Source of the DNA: Terfezia claveryi
Taxonomy: Eukaryota > Ascomycota > Pezizomycetes > Pezizales > Pezizaceae
Direction of reading: 5' to 3'
Assembly (NCBI GenBank): GCA_015179025.1
Contig: WHUX01000036.1
Span: forward strand, 62,001-126,000
Length of the DNA: 64,000 bases
This document shows positions 56,653 to 64,000 of the stretch, in pieces. Position numbers and translations under genes: made by a program. Under the pieces are notes generated by a model. It saw only the letters and a program-made list of their open reading frames with translations. It searched no databases and was not told where the DNA came from. The first letter of the stretch is position 1. Every line of letters starts with the position of its first letter.

Positions 56653-58494
56653 AGTACCATTCGCAACCTAGTAGTGATCAGCCACTGTCTTATGACCATC
56701 CCTGCAACCCCCTAGCAGCAACACCCCCAGCTACATCTCGTATTATATTATGACTCTGCTGATTCTGGCTATATTCACAACTATGGAAGCAAATACGCTC
56801 TACAACATGGTTACCCTCACATCCCACTATATTCAACTCAATACCCCCATACCACCTCCCCCAGCATGACCGTTGTCATATCTGACCCCTCCCCCCGAAC
56901 CTCCCCCAATAGGGCCAGTATCATGCGGGTAAACTCATGACCATAAGAGGGCCCTTTACCTAACATCTATATTCATGATTAAACAGCTTCTAGGGCAGCA
57001 AGCAACAATATATACAAATAGTCAGCTATCATTACAAGCCGCTCACCGCTCTAAAAATGAGCTATTTTCAGAATTAGGTATATTTCCATGATTTATGCTA
57101 TTATAACCCCCATATACCTCAATCCGCTATAATACTCTCTTCCCAAGCATTCTTAGCCTCTGCCGAAAGGTCTCCAATAGCTCTGGGAGCTCTAATACCC
57201 CCCCTTCAAGAATCTTCACTCTCCATTAATACCTCTGCCTCTACTCCCTCTGTTGGCCTTATATTGTACAAATAGGCCCAAAACCACGAGGAGACCTTTA
57301 CCTATATCCATGGTAAATTAGTGCTGAAGGTGGAGCGTGCTAGTTTGGTTGGCACAGAGCGTGCAAAATTATAAATTGCAGGATCTCAACTCAGCACACT
57401 GAGTAAGTTCTGAGAGCTCTTATTCAATCAGCCAAATCCACCCCATCTATGCCCTCCTCAATCCCCCGAGTTCAACACTCCTCTAGAGCATCCTCAGCCG
57501 CCCCGGAGAGGTTGCTAATCGCTCTGAAGCTACAATACCCCCCCATTTTGGGCTCTAGGTAGTCGCATTAGCCATGGCGGTATGCTGGCCTTTCTCGAGG
57601 CATTTTAAACCCTTTATACCCTTTATAGCTACCAGATCAGCCCAAGCATTACCGATATGTACCAGAGCAGGTGTTGAGAGCACACTAGGTTGGGCACTAG
57701 GTTGGACACTAAGTCTGGTTATTACATTGGTAGACGCTAGGTTGGACGCTAAGTATAGCACTAGAATGGCACGAGACTAGATAAAGCGCTAGGTTAGGTG
57801 TTGAGGAATTTAGAGCAGCTAAGTCGACGCTGAGTTGGACTCGTGAGTATGGGGTTGCTGTTGGTTGCTATGTGAAGGGGTTGAAATGGCCCCAGGGGAG
57901 GGTGACAAAACCTCCTAGATGGAAGCAACCCATGAAGCCCAAAGGGAAGGTATTAGAACTCTCAGAGCTATTGGAGACCTTTCGGCGGTGGCTGAGAATG
58001 CCTGGGAAGAGAGTATTGCAGTGGATTGAGGTATATGGGGGTTATAATAGCATAAATCATGGAAATATACCTAATTCTGAAAATAGCTCATTTTTGGAGG
58101 AGTGAACGGCTTGTAATGATAGCTAACTATTTGCATATATTGTTGCTTGCTGCCCTAGAAGCTGTTTAATCATGAATATAGATGTTAGGTAAAGGGCCTT
58201 CTCATAGTGATAAGTTCACCTGCATGATACTCGCCCTATTGGGGGGAGTTTGGGGGGGGGGGTCAGGTATGATAAGGGTCATGCTGGGGGAGGTGGTATG
58301 GGGGTATTGAGTTGAATATAGCGGGATGTGAGGGTAACCATGTTGTAGAGCGTATTTGCTTCCATAGTGGTGAATATAGCCGAAATCAGCAGAGTCATAA
58401 TATATTACGAGATGTGGCTGAGGGTGTTGCTGCCGGGGGGTTGCAGGGATGGTCATAAGACAGTGGCTGATCACTACTAGGTTGCGAATGGTAG
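56653..58494. repeat. 1.84-kb fold-back (large inverted repeat)
   Basis: Left arm about 56653-57206 and right arm about 57945-58494 are near reverse complements of roughly 550 bp, with outer ends AGTACCATTCGCAACC. The spacer of about 740 bp (57207-57944) carries degenerate direct repeats (CTAGGTTGGACNCTA near 57685-57760) and a later micro-insertion at 57341-57356. No transposase. Probably a fold-back or non-autonomous DNA transposon. Confidence 0.7.
57333..57364. repeat. 16-bp micro-insertion with perfect 8-bp TSD
   Basis: TAGTTTGGTTGGCACA (57341-57356) lies between exact copies of GAGCGTGC (57333-57340 and 57357-57364), inside the fold-back spacer, so it inserted after that element was in place. 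Confidence 0.8.
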
Positions 58495-59122
58495 TACTTT
58501 AAGAGTTCCATTAAATTACCATTAAGGCTCTGGCCAATGAGCGTTGCCAAGGCACTCGCCAAGGCGCTTCGTAATTGACATTAGCTTAATGGAAATAACG
58601 ATTGACCACCCCTACATCAAGGGAGAGAGGATGTATGTAATGCTTATTTGTGACCCTTCTGTATACATGTGAGTGATCACGAGTGGGCCTCCTGTCCTGT
58701 ATTCGGAAAACGAAAGATATCTGCCTAGTATAAAACATGTCTAAGAAAGAGAACAGAGAGAGCGATGCTAACAAATCAGATAGCCGATAACACGCAGTAA
58801 AACAGATGACTTCGCCAACAACCCACGAAAGTGTCGTTGGCTACATGTCTGGACGGATTTAGGGAGCACCCCGGCACTGGGTGCGCCCAAACATGTCTTA
58901 CCATTCGACCATGTTGGTGACTCGCAGAGCAATTGGGGGGATGGGGAGATAAGAAGTGATAGGTAATGTGGTTCAGGGTAAATGCAGTCACGGGACTTAA
59001 CATGCTCCAGACGGTACCAAGCCAAGCCTTATTAGGGCGTAGCGCAAGAGCCAGCATCTGAACTTTTGAAAATATCCAGTCCAATAGATGCACATAACCA
59101 ATTCCAGCCACGCAACCTAATA

Positions 59123-62100
59123 ATGCCCTCCATCAGACCCGTACGCTACTAAAATTCTTGCTCCCCAAATACATATCATTTGTGCTAACAGCAATTCTAG
59201 GATCTCCCACTTTTGAAGACGACAGACCTCACGAAACAGCTCCGATCTCGGGATTCCGGGCAAAGCCTACTTTCGCTTCTCGATCTTGCGGAACAGATTC
59301 TTTACGGTATCAGCAAAGATGGATGCATTATGAATATGCACTTTCCTAAAAAAGAGGAATGGCTTGTCGAGTGGACTGTGCAGAGGCTGAAAGAGGAGGA
59401 GGGCGACGGGGGAGTGGAGTATGTGTGAAACAGCTAGCTGGTTGCTAATAGCAAAGTGGAAATGCTGATTTTTATGTGTGGTCGGCAGGGCACGGCTCTC
59501 TGGGCGGTTTTGGACTTTTCTGCTCGAGCTCTTGAAGAAGACGGACAGCGCGGTCGCGGCGAGGTGTCTTAGGAAGCATGGTTTCTTGCAGCTGGTGGGC
59601 ATGACGATGGCAGAGTGCCGGAAGGGGAATTGGGCAAAGAGAAAGCTCTGGGGGGGTGGGGAGGATGGAGATGGAGATGGAGATGTTGAAATGGAGGGTT
59701 CAAGTGCTACAGAGCTTGGGTCTTCTTCTGAGGGGGATGTTTTACAGAGGCGTCAGAACAGTTCTAGGGGGAGGATGGAATCAATAAGCGGTCTTCTGGG
59801 GGATGTGGCTGCGGTGGTGGAGTATTTGCAAGAGTCCACATCGAGGGCAACAGGTTTTGGCGGAAGCGTCGTACCAGTGCTAAGGGGGCCACCTGAATTG
59901 GGGGGTCAGATACTCGGAGATTACCTGGACAACATATACCGTGGACTAGACGACCTAAATAAAGAGGGAGAACTAAACAGGGCTATAAGAGGGATTGAGG
60001 CGATTATTGGAGTATGGAAGGGCTGTGTATACGGGAATGCAGATTTAAAAAAGGTAACTTGGCATGAAAGTATAGGTCATCAGTCAATACTAATAAAAGT
60101 GGAAAAGACTTCTGCAGTATTCTCGAAAACATGTTTACTTCCGGCATACAAAATTCTTTCCAGCAAAATTGCAGGGAATCCCCATATTCCATCATTGGAG
60201 AAGCAGGTCACGGATTATATATTCACGCCTGCTTTTCTTGCCGGTATCAATGCGGAGGCCTCAAAAGCGAAACTGAAGGCTGGAGCCACAAAGCCATCTG
60301 CAGCGCAAATAGCCGGAGAGGTATTGGAAGAGGAACTGTGTGGGCTTCTATCCCCTCTACAGGGCTCTGGAGGAGCCCCAAATGCTACCGAGGGCCTGGG
60401 AAATCTGATGAGGATTGGGATAAGCAAGACAATGCAAGGCTCCACCGGGAAGCTCACAAGGATAGAGACAGTTGAGAGAATTTTTGCGTCCCTACTAGCG
60501 GTTCCCCTCAGGGTGCAGCTTCATGAGAGGACCCCCCAGGAAGAAAAAGTATTTCCAGAGGGGGATGCCAACGCAATTTATTCTCTACTCACAATCATAT
60601 CACAAAATGGGCTATCCATCTCCGATGAGACCCTCCGGATGATTGTAGATCTAGCTGCGAATCTGCCTTTTTCTAGAAGGGATGAGATGTCTATAAATGA
60701 TGTACGATGGCCAATCATCGAGCTAGCACTTACCCTTGATTTTGACACGTTTATTATTTCGCAATCGACTTCTCTACTCGGCAGACTTGTGTTTGCATTA
60801 TCTGCTTCGTGGTGCGTTGACTCCACCATGCTTTCTCTAGAAATCGAGGATAAGCCGTTTACATTGGGAAGTGGGGGCACAGGCGTCAGCTCAGACAAGA
60901 AGACAGAAAAGTGCGTGCTTCGAAAACAACGAGAGGGGCTTTTGCGGATTGTCAGTTTACTTCTAGAGGGTTTCCTCAAAGCACGAGACCTAGACGGCTT
61001 CCTGGCATTTTGGAGGGCCGAGCTCAACGTTTTATATGCCCGTGGTGGCGAAGAAAGGGTTCTCCGCTCAATTTGGACAGATGAGGGCTTTGTTGCTATG
61101 TTCTCAAATGCCGTTGAGAGAGGTTACCTCTCATCGAAGATTGACAAAGTCCTGGCCAATTTCGCAGATTCGCTTTCTCAGAACGCTAATTTGGTAGATA
61201 TATTTATCCTGGATGCTATACTACGTGGTGTTAGAAGAGAGGAAACGGAGGAGAGGCTCAAGAATGCGGGGACACTTACGCGTGTGTTCAGCGTCCTAGG
61301 GGAGGGTGTACACAGAAACGCACCTTTTTTTACACCTTGGCTTGGATGGCAGGCTTTGTATAGCGTGCTACAAATCGACAATAGTTTGCTTTACATTCCT
61401 GCGAGTAACCATGTCACGGAAGGAGCGATCAAAGTTCTCGAGAAATGCTCGCTTGAAAGGTCTACTGAGCTGGGTGGCCTCCTCGCCTCCTATCAAATTA
61501 TGTTTCTGAGTCTCCTGCACAAATTTGGGCCAAATGAAGCAGCACGTTTGGCAGTTTTGAAGCGCATCAGCGTTGATTTTGAAGGATCACCGGTAATGTC
61601 TGATGAGTGTTGGGACGGTGCTATCCTATCACTGACACCCTCAAAATTTCGCGTGGCATTACTGTTCACAATTGTGAAGAGATGGCTCAGGGCAGTTGAG
61701 TAAGTTGCAATTCAATGGGGCATCAAGAATACCGTGCTAATTTAGGATGGTCAAGAGCCCTACAAGCTTTGGGAATGTCTTTTTCATTGGTCGACTTTTT
61801 CCTTGAGCTTGCAGCATGGTCATTACCCTCAACAGGAGAGTCAGGGGTGATCACCGTTCGAGACATATGGGATGAAATGCTCCGTTCAGGAGTACTTTTT
61901 GAATTGCCCCGCCTAAGAGGTATGTTAGCCCCATTTGATTTATATGCTTTCACCTAACATTGCCTAATTGTAGATCGAATCCTTGCGAATTTAACGTCAA
62001 AGTGCGGCCAGTACAAACTATTCTTTCTCGATACTGTGGCTCGGTTTCCACTGGAAGCAATGAACTCTAAAGACAAGGTCACAATTGCTCGTGCCATTCT

Positions 62101-63834
62101 GGACACGGATATCTGGGGAGAAGAGCTTACAGCCCATACTAGGATAAAGAACGAGGTGATCAATAAACGCAGAGCAGCGATGGCTAGACTCATGGATCAA
62201 CCCGCTGCTGGCCAGAAACTTCATGAATCACCAGATGTGTTATTGGGATGGTTCCACTCCCTCAACTGGGGCGTCCAAGAACTATACCCAGCTCAACTGT
62301 GCACTATAGCAACAGGCGAGAAGATCTTGAAACGGGCCATGCTGAACAAAGATCAACCGCAGAACATCGAATACCTAGTCATACTTATTAGTACTATCGA
62401 AAGTAATGTTAGGGTGGCACAAGGGGTGAACCCAAGTTGGCAGCTTGCGCTTTTATGCCTTCGACAGTGTTTCAATGGCAGCACTGGGAAGGTGAAGGAT
62501 GGGCTCCAGGCACTGCGTAACAAGATGTTAGAGCAGGCTGATGCCTGGCTTGGGGATACCAAAGACCCCCAGATGACGGCGGGACTGCTCCCAATCTATG
62601 GCGAAGTCTTGTTCCTTGACACAGAAAGGGATGAAGCCCAGGTCGCCAAAGTCGAAAAGAGGACTGCACAGCTCTTGAACAAGTGGCTGCCGCAATGGAA
62701 TAGTACATCTGTCATCTCACAGGTGCACCAAGAGCATCTTCAGGAAGTCCTTACTGGACTCGTTCACTTGAGATGTTTATCCCCACAGAAAGCCGTGGAG
62801 TCAACTACGGCACTAGTAATATTTGCACTAACACATCCCTTCACAAAGCTCGACCAAAGGACATCCATCATCACCAGTTTCACCAATATGGCATCCAAAC
62901 TTTCTCTGGAGAACTATCTCCATGCTATATCCGCCTTCTTAGAATCTTGCTTTCCCATTTCTCCATCGACCTCACAAGAATACTATATCCTTCTCTCCAT
63001 CCTCCTCACCTCCGCCAAAAAGCCCACCATACCCTCCGAAACCTCTGCCATCACCGATCGACTCTCAAAGATTTACTCCTACCTCGCCATATCTCTCCAC
63101 CACTGCACTACTCAAGAATCCTTCCTCACACTATCCTCCTGCATGCATACCCTCCTCCGCACCCATCCATGGTGTATCTCTCAATTCAACGTCGATGAAA
63201 CCCTCACCGCCATCAATATCTGCACATCCCCAGGCGGTCCTTCCTTTGCTGTCACAGCCCCAGCTTCTCCAGACGACATCTATACCCCCTTACACGCCTT
63301 CTCCTCACACTTCTCCTCGGGCACCGGCTCCGCCTCAAAGGCCGGTATCACCTCCTCATCGCCACCCTCCAATCCCTCCTCCGGTGTCTCTATTCCCTTG
63401 CTCCCTACCGCAAGAAACTAGATAAACCAATCCATCCCCCATGGCTATGTTCAACCCCACTATCTCCAGTTTCTGCAACAGCGTTCACCCGCATCCTCAC
63501 AACGCTCTGCGACCCAGTTGCGTCGACAGTGTCGAAACATACTTCATCGGCGCTGCTGACTTCGCATACGGGCCTGGCGAGGAAGGAGGTGGCTAGGTAT
63601 GTGCCGTATGTGATGATGGAACATGTGTATTGGCAGTTACAGCCGCAGAGGGTTTTACTACATGGAGGTATCAGGGAGGCGCTGGCACAGGGGGTGTATG
63701 CGATGTTTGCAGTGATGAAGAGTGAGGAGGGGACATTGAAGAAAGTTAGTGCGGGCCTAGACGCGCCGGGGAGGGCGTTGTTTAAGAGGATGTATGAGGA
63801 TTTTGGGAAGTATGGTGTGGAGAGTTTGAGGTAA
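59123..63834 (+). CDS. URB2: URB2/NPA2-like ribosome biogenesis factor (one apparent frameshift)
   Basis: Exons 59123-59140, 59201-59418, 59489-61699, 61756-61919 and 61974-63834; introns of 54-70 bp. The product is about 1490 aa if one base is restored. The first exon is the 18-bp ATG CCC TCC ATC AGA CCC, chosen because a stop precedes the next coding block. At intron 3 the acceptor GTCAAG (61755) keeps frame; the nearer TTTAG would not. URB2 acts in the nucleolus in early 60S assembly and 27S pre-rRNA processing. Diagnostic parts are the helical N-terminal half, SLLRCLYS and the C-terminal Urb2 domain (YVMMEHVYWQLQP, IREALAQGVYAMF, LDAPGRALFKRMYEDFGKYG). Near 63293-63296 the frame changes by one base between IYTPLH and RLLLTLLL; a lost C in CACC explains it. 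As read, the protein ends at TARN (63421). Confidence 0.85.
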
Positions 63835-64000
63835 TGAGTAGATGTTTTTATTTTTTTTCTGGGGGGGTTAGTATAGGGTTCGGGTGTGTATGAGTACGGA
63901 GATGGGGATGAGTTGTGGGTGGAAAAGAGGGTCTGATTGAATGTTAGTTTTTTGAGATTTATGGCGTCTTTTTTTTTTTTTTTTTCCCTTAAATGTAAAC
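63835..64000. other. 3' flank of URB2
   Basis: T-rich sequence with a long T run (63969-63985). Probably the transcript end region; nothing else seen. Confidence 0.5.

Larger units (their letters stand above)
55881..59122. other. Intergenic DNA dominated by a fold-back repeat
   Basis: No gene supported. Contains micro-insertions (about 56337-56365 and 57333-57364), TATA/CATA-rich stretches (56110-56150) and the 1.84-kb fold-back (56653-58494). Frames at 57574-57780, 58776-59111 and elsewhere are repeat-derived or without family. The last few hundred bases should include the URB2 promoter. Confidence 0.5.

Noticed and set aside
58850..58930. tRNA-like box A on the minus strand
   Set aside because: GGTCGAATGGTAAG resembles a D arm but no T arm or acceptor pairing follows.
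1..64000. CRISPR arrays, prophage or bacterial operons
   Set aside because: No regularly spaced repeats of that kind and all supported genes are intron-bearing fungal genes.

Overview
This window is nuclear DNA of a filamentous ascomycete (Pezizomycotina). The evidence is short GT-AG introns (about 50-200 bp, often with a CTAAC/CTGAC-like branch site), single-gene transcription units, and housekeeping proteins with fungal features: URB2, TRM44, DUS2, glucokinase and a small glycine-rich RRM protein. The class or genus cannot be fixed from the sequence alone. No prokaryotic, plasmid or CRISPR feature is present.

Layout. 0-4 kb: a three-exon secreted S41 (CPAF-like) peptidase on the minus strand. 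4-17 kb: a gene-poor transposon graveyard with a solo LINE tail (7.9 kb), a decayed Copia element (11.1-12.2 kb), a decayed LINE with RNase H (12.6-14.06 kb) and a decayed PIF/Harbinger transposase (14.6-15.35 kb). 17-33 kb: an accessory region with four paralogous small secreted six-cysteine proteins (three minus, one plus), each with the same phase-1 intron just after the signal peptide. It also holds a 1.15 kb fold-back repeat, a frameshifted gene relic at 24 kb and a secreted Thr/Ser-rich glycoprotein with 30-residue repeats. 33-37.7 kb: non-coding repeats, namely tRNA-Gly-like relics, a CCAAT-rich tandem array and long poly-G tracts. 37.8-50.7 kb: conserved genes (a large unassigned protein, DUS2, glucokinase, TRM44). 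50.7-59 kb: relics, a six-exon glycine-rich RNA-binding protein, a putative PD-(D/E)XK-like accessory gene and a 1.84 kb fold-back repeat. 59.1-63.8 kb: URB2, with one apparent 1-nt deletion.

The most striking unexplained signal is a family of ultra-short insertions (9-37 bp). They share one fixed end, GTGCCAACCAGACTA (reverse complement TAGTCTGGTTGGCAC), are truncated to varying extents at the other end, and at 12 loci sit between exact or near-exact 7-12 bp direct repeats (a thirteenth locus has longer, imperfect ones). They behave like target-site-duplicating mobile DNA at a scale below any element class I know. Three lie in two tRNA-Gly-like relics near 34.1 kb.

The conserved genes do not form one pathway, although TRM44 and DUS2 (tRNA modification), URB2 (60S assembly) and the RRM protein all serve RNA metabolism. 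Exon limits were assigned by eye from splice consensus, reading frame and remembered family patterns. No alignment or search was run.
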